A DNA stretch of 64,000 bases from Flavobacterium sp. LC2016-13 (GCF_009707955.1 NZ_WMDQ01000001.1:62001-126000); one strand, 5' to 3'; positions 49,806 through 60,651 are shown, counted from the stretch's first letter. Numbers and translations are program-made. The notes: generated from the sequence alone by a model not told the origin.

Positions 49806-52800
49806 ATGAAAAAAATATTAGGATTGGATTTGGGAACAACATCAATCGGATGGGCATATATAAATGAAGCAGAAAATAATGATGAAAAATCAGTTATAAT
49901 AAACTCGGGAGTTAGAATTGTGCCCCTTACTACAGATGAAGAAGCCGACTTTAAAAAAGGAAACACAATTTCTATAAATGCAGATCGAACATTAAAACGT
50001 GGAGCTAGAAGAGGTTTGCAGCGTTTCAAACTAAGAAGAGCAGCTCTATTAGAAACTTTTTATAAAATAAAATTTATTACTTCTGATTTTGTTTATGCGG
50101 AAAAAGGCAAATCAACTACTTTTTTATCTTATCAGTTAAGAGCAAAAGCAGCCGTTGAAGCAATTTCTAAAGAAGATTTTGTTCAAGTTCTATTGATGCT
50201 TAATAAGAAACGTGGTTATAAAAGCAGCAGAAAAGCAAAAACCAGTGAAGAAGGTGATGCGATTGACGGAATGAAAATTGCTAAGGAGATTTTCGAAAAT
50301 AACTTGACGCCAGGAAAATGGGTTTATAACTCATTATTAAGTGGTGGCAAATTTATTCCAGATTTCTATAGGTCAGATTTACAAAAGGAACTAGAGAAAA
50401 TTGTACTCTTTCAAAATCAATTTCATCCTGAGCAAATAAATTATAAGCTATTAGAAGAAATAAAAGGAAAATCACGCACTTTAACTTCTCAATATTTCAC
50501 TCGGATTTTAAAAATAGAACTTTCTGAAAATAAAGGATCAAGAGACGAAACCAAATTGCAACATTATAAATGGAGAAATGATGCTTTGACAAATGAACTT
50601 GATTTAAAAGTTTTAGCTTTTATCATTACTGAAATCAACAATCAAATAAATCAATCCAGTGGTTACCTTGGCGCTATTAGCGACCGAAGTAAGGAATTAT
50701 ATTTTAATAAGGAAACTGTAGGGCAATTTCAATATAAACAACTTGAAAAAAACGCACATGCAAAACTAAAAAATCAAGTGTTTTACCGTCAGGACTATTT
50801 AGATGAATTTGAGAAAATTTGGGAAACACAAACAAAGTTTCATCCAGAGTTAAATGAAAAACTAAAATCTGACGTCAGAGACATTACAATTTTCTACCAA
50901 CGAAAATTGAAGTCTCAGAAACATTTAGTAAGTTTTTGTGAATTTGAAAAAGGTCATAAAGCCATTCCAAAATCATCTCCTCTATTTCAAGAATTCAGGA
51001 TTTGGCAAAATTTGAATAATGTTCTCGTTAAAAATGAAACTACAAAAGAGTCTTTTCTTCTAGATGAAGATTTAAAAAAACTTATTGCTCAGGAATTACT
51101 GTTTAAAGAAAGTATGTCAGATGCTCAAATGTTGACTTTTTGTGAATTAAAAAAAGGAACACATACTGTTAATTTTAAAAAACTTGAAGGAAACAGAACT
51201 AACACTTCACTTTTTAAAGCATTTGAAAAAATTTTAGTCTTAGAAGGTTATGATGATTTAGATCTTTCAAAATTAGACGCAAATGATACAAAACAGATAA
51301 TCAAAACCGCTTTTACAGATCTGGAAATAAATATTGACATTCTTGATTTTGATCCCACTATAGAAGGTAATGATTTTGATAAACAAGCGTATTATCAATT
51401 GTGGCATTTATTGTATTCAGCTGAAGAAGACGATGCTTTGAAAAATAGTTTAATCGGAAAATTTGGTTTTAAAGAAAATCATATTTCTTATCTTTTGAAC
51501 ATAAACCTGCAAGCCGATTACGGAAATTTAAGTGCTAAAGCCATTAAAAAAATATTGCCTCATTTAATGGATAGCCATATTTATGATAAAGCGTGTAAGC
51601 TAGTTGGATATAATCATTCGTCATCATTAACAACGGAACAAAATAATGATAGAATTCTAAAAGACACTTTAGAATTGCTTAAAAAAAACAGCTTAAGAAA
51701 TCCTGTCGTAGAAAAAATACTTAATCAGATGATTAATGTTATTAATGCTATTATCCAGGACCCGAAAATGGGCAAACCTGATGAAATTCGTGTAGAGTTG
51801 GCTCGTGAGTTGAAAAACAATAACGAGCAAAGAAGCGAAATGACAAAAGCTATAAATAAAAGTACAACCGAACATGAACAAATCAAAAAATTATTGCATA
51901 ACGAATTTGGAATTTCAAGAGTGACCAGAAACGATATTATTAGATATAAACTTTGGAAAGAAACTGACGGTATTTCGCTTTACACAGGAAAAGCAATTGA
52001 ACCTTCTAAACTATTTTCGAAAGAATATGATATTGAACATATCATTCCAAAATCACGACTATTTGATGATAGTTTTTCAAATAAAACCATTTGCGAACGT
52101 CAATTAAACATTGACAAAAGTAACAAAACAGCCTATTCATTTTTACAAGAAAAATTATCTACTGAGGAATTTGACCAATTCGAAAAAAGAGTAAAAAGCT
52201 TTTTTGGAAAAATCAGCCGAACAAAACAGAATAAACTTTTGATGGCAGACAATGAAATCCCTGAAGGTTTTATTGACCGTCAATTAAGAGAAACACAATA
52301 TATTGCCAAAAAAGCTAAAGAAATTTTACTGGAAGTCTCCAGAAATGTAACCTCGACAATTGGAAGTGTAACAGACAAACTTCGTGATGATTGGGAGCTG
52401 GTTGATGTAATGAAGGAACTCAATTGGAACAAATTTGAAAAACTTGGTTTAACTTATATTGAGGAAGGAAAAAACGGAGAACGACTTTATAAAATTAAAG
52501 ATTGGACAAAGAGAAATGACCATCGTCATCATGCTATGGATGCCATTACAGTTGCTTTTACTAAACCTGCTTACATTCAGTATTTGAATAATCTTAATGC
52601 AAAAACAAAAGGCGATAAGAAAGCAGATTCTATTTTTGGAATTGAAACAAAATATTTAAGAAGAGATAAAAACAATAAGCTTCGGTTCATAGAACCAATG
52701 CCTAACTTTCGAGAAGAAGCCAGAAAACAACTTGAGGCTATTTTGATTTCCTATAAAGCAAAAAACAAAGTGGTAACTAAAAATAAAAACATCACTAAAA

Positions 52801-53837
52801 AAAGTGGTGGAATCAATCAAAAAATTCAACTTACGCCTCGCGGACAATTACACAAAGAAACTACTTATGGAAAGCTGCACCAATATGTTACCAAAGAAGA
52901 AAAAATAAGTGCAAATTTCACAAAAGAATACATTCAAAAGATTGCGAGAAAAGAGTATCGAGAAGCTCTTTTGAAAAGATTAGAAGAAAATGACAACGAT
53001 CCTAAAAAAGCATTTACAGGAAAAAATGCGTTAAGCAAAAATCCAATTAATTTAAAAAACAATTTTGTTGTTCCTGAAAAAATAAAAATAGTTTGGTTTG
53101 AAGATGATTTTACAATAAGAAAAGATATTTCTCCAGATTTAAAAATTGATAAAGTAATTGATGTTGGATTGAAAATTATTCTTCAAAACCGATTGAATGA
53201 ATTTGGAGGAGATCCTAAAAAAGCTTTTGTCAACTTAGACGAAAACCCAATTTGGCAAAATAAAGAAAAAGGAATTGCAATAAAGAGAGTTACAATTAGT
53301 GGAGTCAGTAATGCGCAAGCTTTACATACCAAAAAAGATCAATTAGGCAATGAAGTCCTAAATGAAGACGGCAAACCAATTCCGGTAGATTTTGTCAGTA
53401 CAGGAAACAATCATCATGTTGCTATTTACAGAGATGAAAAAGGAAATTTACAGGAAGAAGTCGTATCATTTTATGATGCTGTGGTTCGAACAAATTTAGG
53501 CCTTTCAGTTATTAATAAAAACCATGAAAAAGGTTGGGATTTTTTGTTTTCAATGAAGCAAAATGAGTTTTTTATATTTCCATCTGAAAATTTTAGCCCA
53601 AATGAAATAGACTTATTAAATCCCAATAATTATCATTTAATTAGTCCTAATATTTTTAGAGTACAAAAATTCACAATTAGGGATTATTTTTTTAGACATC
53701 ATTTAGAAACATCTGTAGAAGACAAAAAAGAACTCAAAGACTTTTCATATAAACGTTTAGGTTTAAATGGAATTAATAACATAATAAAAGTGCGTATTAA
53801 TCATCTTGGTCAAATTGTTCAATTAGGAGAATATTAA
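49806..53837 (+). CDS. cas9: Cas9 endonuclease, type II-C
   Basis: The 1343-residue protein carries all expected parts. RuvC-I is KKILGLDLGTTSIGW (Asp8) and the Arg-rich bridge helix covers about 61-85 (LKRGARRGLQRFKLRRAALL). After the recognition lobe comes RuvC-II (about 655, DEIRVELARELKNN), then HNH (about 740-765, YDIEHIIPKSRLFDD, SNKTIC), then RuvC-III (about 905-915, HRHHAMDAITVAF), then the PAM-interacting C-terminal domain. Both nuclease centres look intact. With tracrRNA it cuts DNA matching the spacers. The length is at the long end of II-C enzymes, as usual for Bacteroidota. The absence of csn2 and cas4 next to cas1-cas2 gives subtype II-C. It overlaps nothing upstream; cas1 follows after 2 bp. 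Confidence 0.97.
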   Translation: MKKILGLDLGTTSIGWAYINEAENNDEKSVIINSGVRIVPLTTDEEADFKKGNTISINADRTLKRGARRGLQRFKLRRAALLETFYKIKFITSDFVYAEKGKSTTFLSYQLRAKAAVEAISKEDFVQVLLMLNKKRGYKSSRKAKTSEEGDAIDGMKIAKEIFENNLTPGKWVYNSLLSGGKFIPDFYRSDLQKELEKIVLFQNQFHPEQINYKLLEEIKGKSRTLTSQYFTRILKIELSENKGSRDETKLQHYKWRNDALTNELDLKVLAFIITEINNQINQSSGYLGAISDRSKELYFNKETVGQFQYKQLEKNAHAKLKNQVFYRQDYLDEFEKIWETQTKFHPELNEKLKSDVRDITIFYQRKLKSQKHLVSFCEFEKGHKAIPKSSPLFQEFRIWQNLNNVLVKNETTKESFLLDEDLKKLIAQELLFKESMSDAQMLTFCELKKGTHTVNFKKLEGNRTNTSLFKAFEKILVLEGYDDLDLSKLDANDTKQIIKTAFTDLEINIDILDFDPTIEGNDFDKQAYYQLWHLLYSAEEDDALKNSLIGKFGFKENHISYLLNINLQADYGNLSAKAIKKILPHLMDSHIYDKACKLVGYNHSSSLTTEQNNDRILKDTLELLKKNSLRNPVVEKILNQMINVINAIIQDPKMGKPDEIRVELARELKNNNEQRSEMTKAINKSTTEHEQIKKLLHNEFGISRVTRNDIIRYKLWKETDGISLYTGKAIEPSKLFSKEYDIEHIIPKSRLFDDSFSNKTICERQLNIDKSNKTAYSFLQEKLSTEEFDQFEKRVKSFFGKISRTKQNKLLMADNEIPEGFIDRQLRETQYIAKKAKEILLEVSRNVTSTIGSVTDKLRDDWELVDVMKELNWNKFEKLGLTYIEEGKNGERLYKIKDWTKRNDHRHHAMDAITVAFTKPAYIQYLNNLNAKTKGDKKADSIFGIETKYLRRDKNNKLRFIEPMPNFREEARKQLEAILISYKAKNKVVTKNKNITKKSGGINQKIQLTPRGQLHKETTYGKLHQYVTKEEKISANFTKEYIQKIARKEYREALLKRLEENDNDPKKAFTGKNALSKNPINLKNNFVVPEKIKIVWFEDDFTIRKDISPDLKIDKVIDVGLKIILQNRLNEFGGDPKKAFVNLDENPIWQNKEKGIAIKRVTISGVSNAQALHTKKDQLGNEVLNEDGKPIPVDFVSTGNNHHVAIYRDEKGNLQEEVVSFYDAVVRTNLGLSVINKNHEKGWDFLFSMKQNEFFIFPSENFSPNEIDLLNPNNYHLISPNIFRVQKFTIRDYFFRHHLETSVEDKKELKDFSYKRLGLNGINNIIKVRINHLGQIVQLGEY

Positions 53838-53839
53838 CT

Positions 53840-54736
53840 ATGATAAAAAGAACACTTTTCTTCGGTAATCCCGCTTATTTAAGTACAAAAAATGAGCAAA
53901 TAGTAATTTCTTATCCAGACAAGGAGCAAGAAACTAAAACGGTGGCTATTGAAGACATTGGCGTAATTGTCTTGGAGAATCAGCAAATTACAATTACAAA
54001 CGGTTTACTAGAAAAATTAACGCATAATAATGTTGCCTTAATCAATTGCGATCAGCAACACTTGCCTATTGGTTTACTAATGCCATTGAGCGGTCATACA
54101 GAACAAACGGAACGTTTTAAAAATCAAATCAATGCTTCTGTTCCGCTCAAAAAGAATTTGTGGCAACAAACTATCAGTTCTAAAATAATGAATCAGGCTG
54201 GATTACTAAAAGAAAAAGGTATTCCAATGCGAAAAATGGAACTTTGGTCAAAAGAAGTTACTTCAGGCGATTCGCTGAATCATGAATCAAGAGCAGCAGT
54301 TTATTATTGGCAAAACCTCATTCAAATAGAAAATTTCACAAGAGGTCAAAAAGGAATTGCGCCAAACAATTTACTCAATTATGGTTATGCAATTTTAAGA
54401 GCAATTACAGCTCGAGCACTGGTAAGCTCAGGATTACTTCCTACACTAGGTATTTTTCATCGTAATAAGTACAATGCGTATTGTCTTGCAGATGATATTA
54501 TGGAGCCTTACAGACCTTATGTTGATTTTATAGTCTGCCATATTATGCAAACGGAAGATTCTTATGAAGAATTAACTGTTGAAATAAAAAAACAATTATT
54601 AGGTATTGCCACCATTGATGTTTTAATAGATGGAAAAAACAGTCCTTTGATGGTATCCATGAGCCGGACAACAAATTCGCTCCATGAATGTTTTGAAGGA
54701 AGTTCGAGAAGAATTTTATACCCAGTTTATGTATGA
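53840..54736 (+). CDS. cas1: Cas1 integrase subunit
   Basis: The 298-residue protein has the Cas1 layout. The N-terminal beta domain is [20 protein letters not shown]. The metal-binding residues of the catalytic domain are visible in [14 protein letters not shown] (Glu), [20 protein letters not shown] (His and Asp) and [10 protein letters not shown]. With Cas2 it inserts new spacers at the array end. The start follows the cas9 stop codon after 2 bp and the end overlaps cas2, so the three genes are translated from one message. Confidence 0.96.
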   Translation: MIKRTLFFGNPAYLSTKNEQIVISYPDKEQETKTVAIEDIGVIVLENQQITITNGLLEKLTHNNVALINCDQQHLPIGLLMPLSGHTEQTERFKNQINASVPLKKNLWQQTISSKIMNQAGLLKEKGIPMRKMELWSKEVTSGDSLNHESRAAVYYWQNLIQIENFTRGQKGIAPNNLLNYGYAILRAITARALVSSGLLPTLGIFHRNKYNAYCLADDIMEPYRPYVDFIVCHIMQTEDSYEELTVEIKKQLLGIATIDVLIDGKNSPLMVSMSRTTNSLHECFEGSSRRILYPVYV

Positions 54737-55076
54737 CGAGCATTATACACGTTTAAATCAATATAGAAGTTTGTGGATATTAGTCTTTTTTGATCTGCCC
54801 ACTGAAACGCGAAAAGAGCGTAAAATTGCTAGTACATTTCGTAAGAAATTATTAGATGATGGCTTTTCTATGTTTCAATTTTCCATTTATATGCGCTTTT
54901 GTGCGAGCCGAGAAAATGCCGAGGTACATTCTAAAAGAATAAAAAACAGTCTTCCTGAACATGGTAAAATTGGTGTGATGCAAATTACCGATAAACAATT
55001 TGGAATGATGGAACTATTTTATGGCAAAAAACCTGTAGAACCAGAGAAACCATCTCAACAATTAGAGCTTTTCTAA
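54729..55076 (+). CDS. cas2: Cas2 adaptation protein
   Basis: I start at ATG 54729 ([16 protein letters not shown]), which gives 115 residues and overlaps the cas1 end by 8 bp; an in-frame ATG at 54684 would add 15 residues that belong to the cas1 frame region. The ferredoxin-like fold shows [17 protein letters not shown] and [20 protein letters not shown], typical of type II Cas2. It dimerises and holds two Cas1 dimers for spacer integration. The array starts 116 bp further on. Confidence 0.95.
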   Translation: MYDEHYTRLNQYRSLWILVFFDLPTETRKERKIASTFRKKLLDDGFSMFQFSIYMRFCASRENAEVHSKRIKNSLPEHGKIGVMQITDKQFGMMELFYGKKPVEPEKPSQQLELF

Positions 55077-55192
55077 AAAACAGGATTAAAAAAATACTTA
55101 ACCAACTCTTTCTCAGCACTCAAACAAGGCAATTTTTACATTTCAAAACCAACTCATAACTCACAACATATCAAACGATTAACTCGCGGTAT
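55077..55192. promoter_or_regulatory. Leader-side spacer between cas2 and the array
   Basis: This 116-bp AT-rich, non-coding stretch ends ATTAACTCGCGGTAT before the first repeat. Its repeats are perfect and the far end is degenerate, so new spacers are probably added here. Confidence 0.5.
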
Positions 55193-58100
55193 GTTGGGAA
55201 TTATAAGTAAAAATACAATTTTGAAAGCAATTCACAACTGAAATTATTAAATCAGTTGCAGGGTGAATGTTGGGAATTATAAGTAAAAATACAATTTTGA
55301 AAGCAATTCACAACTATAGCCGTGAATAGATCTTTCACGAAGAGTTGGGAATTATAAGTAAAAATACAATTTTGAAAGCAATTCACAACCCAAAGATAAT
55401 GAAAGTAGATTTTGAGAAAGTTGGGAATTATAAGTAAAAATACAATTTTGAAAGCAATTCACAACCAGCTGTAGGAGACGTCGCGTAAACTGTAGTTGGG
55501 AATTATAAGTAAAAATACAATTTTGAAAGCAATTCACAACCTGTTCGCAAATAAGTAAAGCTTCAGATTTGTTGGGAATTATAAGTAAAAATACAATTTT
55601 GAAAGCAATTCACAACCTGGTGATCTTATAAACTGCCATTCACATGGTTGGGAATTATAAGTAAAAATACAATTTTGAAAGCAATTCACAACTGAATGAT
55701 GAATTAAAAATTGAATCAAAAAGTTGGGAATTATAAGTAAAAATACAATTTTGAAAGCAATTCACAACTGATTCCGCTTATACAATGAGTGGTTCGTCGT
55801 TGGGAATTATAAGTAAAAATACAATTTTGAAAGCAATTCACAACCAGCTCGATTCACAGCTCTATTCACAGCTGTTGGGAATTATAAGTAAAAATACAAT
55901 TTTGAAAGCAATTCACAACTGGCCATAGACAAGTTTACCTCCGTTCTCGTTGGGAATTATAAGTAAAAATACAATTTTGAAAGCAATTCACAACACATTT
56001 CAATGAAGCCTTAATTTTTACAGGTTGGGAATTATAAGTAAAAATACAATTTTGAAAGCAATTCACAACTGTAATTGAAAAAGATATTTCAGATAGAATG
56101 TTGGGAATTATAAGTAAAAATACAATTTTGAAAGCAATTCACAACTGAATCTTCCAATTCGTGCTATATTATTTAGTTGGGAATTATAAGTAAAAATACA
56201 ATTTTGAAAGCAATTCACAACTATTTTAGTCAATTCAGTATTTAATTTTTGGTTGGGAATTATAAGTAAAAATACAATTTTGAAAGCAATTCACAACTGC
56301 TGGTTTCAATTTTAAAACTAATTCTTTGTTGGGAATTATAAGTAAAAATACAATTTTGAAAGCAATTCACAACTATATCAGGATCTAATGTAACAGGATT
56401 AACGTTGGGAATTATAAGTAAAAATACAATTTTGAAAGCAATTCACAACAACATTTCCATCTACTCTCATTTCAAATCCGTTGGGAATTATAAGTAAAAA
56501 TACAATTTTGAAAGCAATTCACAACTTACCAAAATTCAACAGGAGGTAATTCTTGTTGGGAATTATAAGTAAAAATACAATTTTGAAAGCAATTCACAAC
56601 ACTTGAATTTGCTTTATTTTCTTCCGGTTGTTGGGAATTATAAGTAAAAATACAATTTTGAAAGCAATTCACAACAGCTTGGTTGTTTTCATCTCCCATA
56701 CTAACGTTGGGAATTATAAGTAAAAATACAATTTTGAAAGCAATTCACAACAAGTGCTGCCTGAGCTAATGTAGCAATATAGTTGGGAATTATAAGTAAA
56801 AATACAATTTTGAAAGCAATTCACAACTTGGCCGTGGTCTTCTTTTGTTAGACCTTTGTTGGGAATTATAAGTAAAAATACAATTTTGAAAGCAATTCAC
56901 AACGTACTGCTTTAATGAATCAACTCCTTGAAGGTTGGGAATTATAAGTAAAAATACAATTTTGAAAGCAATTCACAACATAACATAGAAAGGTTTTATT
57001 TTAGCATTAGTTGGGAATTATAAGTAAAAATACAATTTTGAAAGCAATTCACAACTTACAATCGCCAATTATAATCACTAAATTGTTGGGAATTATAAGT
57101 AAAAATACAATTTTGAAAGCAATTCACAACTATAAGGAGCAAGCATTAACCCCTCTTCTGGTTGGGAATTATAAGTAAAAATACAATTTTGAAAGCAATT
57201 CACAACTAAAGTTCCAAAACAATGTCGGCTTCATGGTTGGGAATTATAAGTAAAAATACAATTTTGAAAGCAATTCACAACCAATGGCAAGTTTCAGAGT
57301 TTATAAGAGTAGTTGGGAATTATAAGTAAAAATACAATTTTGAAAGCAATTCACAACAGTACCGATATTGAACTATGCAAAGCTTGAGTTGGGAATTATA
57401 AGTAAAAATACAATTTTGAAAGCAATTCACAACCAGCGCCTCGCAGTGGATCAACTGCACACGTTGGGAATTATAAGTAAAAATACAATTTTGAAAGCAA
57501 TTCACAACCTGAATCTGACAGGATAGCAACAGACGTCCGTTGGGAATTATAAGTAAAAATACAATTTTGAAAGCAATTCACAACTGTTGACTTGGTTAAT
57601 AAAACTAATGGCATGTTGGGAATTATAAGTAAAAATACAATTTTGAAAGCAATTCACAACTAAGTCCAAACATTTAAGTTGTTTTGTGTTGTTGGGAATT
57701 ATAAGTAAAAATACAATTTTGAAAGCAATTCACAACTCGGAAAGAAAATGCCTCACATAGATCCTCGTTGGGAATTATAAGTAAAAATACAATTTTGAAA
57801 GCAATTCACAACAGCCGATGCCAGCGCACAAAGAATCGCAGAGTTGGGAATTATAAGTAAAAATACAATTTTGAAAGCAATTCACAACCCAGTTTTCTTA
57901 TGAATCAAAATAGAAATTGTTGGGAATTATAAGTAAAAATACAATTTTGAAAGCAATTCACAACTATAAGAAACTTTGATCTTCATTTGCCCGGTTGGGA
58001 ATTATAAGTAAAAATACAATTTTGAAAGCAATTCACAACTACGTATGCCATTTTAGTTATATGTTACTGGTTGGGAATTATAAGTAAAAATACAATTTTG

Positions 58101-58324
58101 AAAGCAATTCACAACTAGCACGTATCTTTCTTCTTTATTTATGTTGTTGGGAATTATAAGTAAAAATACAATTTTGAAAGCAATTCACAACTCCTGTGTA
58201 TTTAACGTACCGTGTTGTTGGTTGGGAATTATAAGTAAAAATACAATTTTGAAAGCAATTCACAACGATCAGAAGCTTTGCGTTCATTGTTTAAATGTTG
58301 GAAATTATAAGTAAAAATACGATT
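55193..58324 (-). CRISPR. Type II-C CRISPR array, 41 full repeats and one degenerate repeat
   Basis: The 46-bp repeat begins GTTGGGAATTATAAG and ends GCAATTCACAAC on the plus strand. I located 41 full copies, starting at 55193 and ending with one at 58221. A 28-bp degenerate copy at 58297-58324 has two substitutions, then the sequence diverges. There are 41 spacers: those between full repeats are 29 bp (12 cases) or 30 bp. The tracrRNA anti-repeat shows that crRNA comes from the minus strand, so each repeat reads GTTGTGAATTGC...CCCAAC. In that sense it carries TTGCTT, 18 bp and TATAAT, ending near the repeat end, and also TTG, 19 bp and TATTTTTA. Both are possible promoters inside every repeat. 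ORFs within the array are artefacts. Confidence 0.98.
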
Positions 58325-58336
58325 TGTTCCTTTTAC

Positions 58337-58398
58337 TAAAGATTCGGATTTAGGATAAACTTACTATTTAATTACTCAAATCCAAAAGTAAATCTTTA
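58337..58398 (-). terminator. Hairpin after the IS1 transposase
   Basis: TAAAGATT (58337-58344) pairs with AATCTTTA (58391-58398), and GGATTT (58346-58351) pairs with AAATCC (58378-58383). It lies right after the stop codon of the leftward transposase and next to the broken last CRISPR repeat. It may be a terminator or a subterminal IS structure. Confidence 0.4.
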
Positions 58399-58407
58399 AA
58401 ATTGAAA

Positions 58408-59073
58408 CTAGAATTTTAGACTTTTACTAAAACAAATTGTTCGACGATTCAATTTTTTGAGATGAGTTCTTAGTGTTAGATTCTTCCTTTCAATATGATT
58501 TGTACCAAAGCGTTTTACTGAATGTAATTTGTCATCAATTAGATATCTATAGTTTTTTAATCTGTCGGTAAATATCTTTTTCGCTTCTGATAATTTTAAA
58601 GTATCCAGAACACGATTTAATGTTTTATTAGTTCGTTTGCCAACATTAAAGCTCACAACATTTTTAGAATTCTTTTCCAGAGCATAAACCAGCCAAATAA
58701 AAATTCGTTTGTGTCTGATATAAGTACACATTTCATCTACTTCATAAGTTTTTCCTTTACTGATAAATGGCTGATTAATAGTTTTAGCAATTGATACAAT
58801 TCTTTTTAACAAGGTTGTGTTTGAAATTTTTAATATTCTCGCAGTACTTCTTATTCCTAAACCTTCTTTTGTAAACTGAATAACATTTTTGTTTACATCA
58901 GACTTATAAGCCATATAAGTGTAATTTTCTATAAATCGTTTACCACAATTTTTACAATAATATTGTTGTTTTTTATTTTTAGTTGTACCATTTTTCGACA
59001 CTTTTTTCTCTCTACATCTTGGACAACTCATACCATCACTAAATCTGGAACACGAAGTAGCATTTTTGCTCAT
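58408..59073 (-). CDS. IS1-family transposase
   Basis: The 221-residue protein joins an N-terminal zinc-finger part (CPRCREKKVSKNGTTKNKKQ, YYCKNCGKRF) and helix-turn-helix (GIRSTARILKISNTTLLKRI) to a C-terminal DDE-type domain (YEVDEMCTYI, KKIFTDRLKNYR, HIERKNLTLRTH). The InsA-like and InsB-like parts are in one frame, so no frameshift is needed. The length fits IS1 elements with a fused gene. I could not define terminal inverted repeats or a target duplication. It sits directly beyond the degenerate end of the CRISPR array and may have truncated it. Confidence 0.85.
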   Translation of the reverse strand: MSKNATSCSRFSDGMSCPRCREKKVSKNGTTKNKKQQYYCKNCGKRFIENYTYMAYKSDVNKNVIQFTKEGLGIRSTARILKISNTTLLKRIVSIAKTINQPFISKGKTYEVDEMCTYIRHKRIFIWLVYALEKNSKNVVSFNVGKRTNKTLNRVLDTLKLSEAKKIFTDRLKNYRYLIDDKLHSVKRFGTNHIERKNLTLRTHLKKLNRRTICFSKSLKF

Positions 59074-59104
59074 TTTAGTTCTTTTAAGGCAATATTAAAA
59101 CAAA

Positions 59105-59130
59105 AAAGATGAGCAGTACTTCTCATCTTT
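59105..59130 (-). terminator. Terminator of the orphan toxin-immunity pair
   Basis: AAAGATGAG and CTCATCTTT form a perfect 9-bp stem with an 8-nt loop. On the minus strand TTTTTTGTTTT follows, 120 bp past the immunity gene stop codon. Confidence 0.7.
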
Positions 59131-59250
59131 AAATTATTTTTCGCTAATAATAACTCTATTTCAACATGTTAGAAATTAAAAATTTCATATCACTAACTCT
59201 GAAACACTACCGATATTTTTTACTTCTGACAGAATTAAACTGATGAAGTG

Positions 59251-59739
59251 TTAAATAATTACCGAATTCGACTTACTTATAATATATGAATATAATAATT
59301 CATCATAAACACTATCCCATTCAATTATCTTATAATAAGCTTTTATTGCTAATTCAAATCTTACGGGTGCTACATATGATCTGTAATATAATTTATCCTC
59401 TTCATCAGCTTTAGCTTTTCTTATGGAATTACCTGAAAAATCTTCTATATAAATAGGGTTCGTCCCTAATTTATAAAATGGCAAATTTATTTCATCAAGA
59501 TTAGATTTTTCATTATCAAATACAATCCAATGTTTATGATGAAATTTAGCATCAAAAGTATTTCCAAATAATAATATATTATCTGCCAAAATTTCTTTAA
59601 CACTGGGTCTTGATTTATAAAGCCCTTCAAAGAAAACTATAGTATATGCATCTTTTTTGTGAGTACTTAGTATTTGACCATAGCATAGTCTATTCTCACT
59701 AAAATGTACTTCAAAAACATCTCCATTTTTTAATTTCAT
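59251..59739 (-). CDS. Imm26-like immunity protein
   Basis: The 162-residue cytoplasmic protein starts KLKNGDVFEVHFSENRLCYG, with the pattern of a small beta-barrel start (GDVF...YGQIL) seen in the Imm26 family. Other segments are YTIVFFEGLY and LLFGNTFDAKFHHKHWIV. It follows the truncated RHS toxin tip by 6 bp on the same strand. I infer that it neutralises that toxin. The family call rests on the N-terminal pattern only. Confidence 0.65.
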   Translation of the reverse strand: MKLKNGDVFEVHFSENRLCYGQILSTHKKDAYTIVFFEGLYKSRPSVKEILADNILLFGNTFDAKFHHKHWIVFDNEKSNLDEINLPFYKLGTNPIYIEDFSGNSIRKAKADEEDKLYYRSYVAPVRFELAIKAYYKIIEWDSVYDELLYSYIISKSNSVII

Positions 59740-59745
59740 TTTTTG

Positions 59746-60651
59746 CTATTTATTTATTACATTTTTTTTATTAGATGCTCCACCATTCGGGTTTGATTTA
59801 TTAGTTGGTCCATTAAGTCTATCTAATGCTTGCTGTTCTTTTCGATCTAATGATGTTGGGAATTTACCACTTGTACTGCCACGATCTATTATTTTAAATT
59901 CAAAATCCGCTTCTGGATGAGCTCTGGCATGTTCAGCTTGTCTAGCTAAATATCTAGCCTCACTTTTAGCCTGACCTGCATAAGGTTTAAGAACTAAGGT
60001 TCTATCTGTTCTTAAATAAATAATTCCTTCTGGACTTGGAATACTAGCAAGGATTGAAGCCGCCGCTAATAATTGTTGTGGATCTGTCCATTGACTTAAA
60101 GCTTCACTGAAACCCATTGCTAATGCATTTGCATAAGTAGGATTTTGGATGTAATTAATAGCTTTTTGTCTAGACCATTGTCTTGTAAATCCTCCTAAAA
60201 GATTATTCATTTGATCAACCGTCTTAAATCCAAGAAACTTAGCCTTCATGTTGTCATTCCAATCAACCCTGTCTGACATAGAAGTTGGAGTTACATCAAT
60301 AAGGTCTTTGAAATCTTTAAGTTGTGAATCAGGTACTACAACAACATCATTACTTCCATCATTTGTATCTAGCAAGACATTACCTCTTCTATCCGTGTAT
60401 TTTGTTTCAATCCTATTGTTATCAGACATTTCGCCTACTAAGCCTTTTGGATCAATATAAATCACTGGATTGTTATGAACATACTGGTAAGGTGTTTCAT
60501 CATCAGTAACTTCTGCATAAGGATCAACATTGAACCAACGTCCAATTGCAGGATCAAAATTCCTAAACCCATAGTCATAAACCCCAAGTCCCATCTCGTC
60601 TTGAAGCTCTTTTCCATTGTACTTATACTTATAAGGATTTGCAAAATTTCC
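59746..60651 (-). pseudogene. Displaced RHS C-terminal tip with toxin domain
   Basis: The open frame starts right after a stop codon at 60652-60654 and reads NPYKYKYNGKELQDE before its first Met at 60594. It then gives the RHS core motif (YDYGFRNFDPAIGRWFNVDP, YQYVHNNPVIYIDPKGL), which normally lies deep inside a much larger protein. So only the last ~300 residues of an RHS protein remain. The C-terminus (GIIYLRTDRTLVLKPYAGQA, ARYLARQAEHARAHP, GPTNKSNPNGGASNK) resembles GIY-YIG/URI-like nuclease toxins; this is inference. It is either a silent cassette for recombination into a full RHS gene or a decayed toxin. An immunity gene follows. Confidence 0.75.

Noticed and set aside
55077..55192. Possible csn2 or cas4 gene between cas2 and the array
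   Set aside because: Only 116 bp without a reading frame; the locus has cas9, cas1 and cas2 only, which fits subtype II-C.
55352..55537. Open frame inside the CRISPR array (minus strand); a second one at 57320-57529
   Set aside because: Both are translations of the CRISPR repeat (NCFQNCIFTYNSQ repeated) and are artefacts.
60462..60644. Minus-strand open frame overlapping the RHS remnant in another frame
   Set aside because: Out-of-frame shadow; the RHS core motif lies in the frame reported for 59746-60651.
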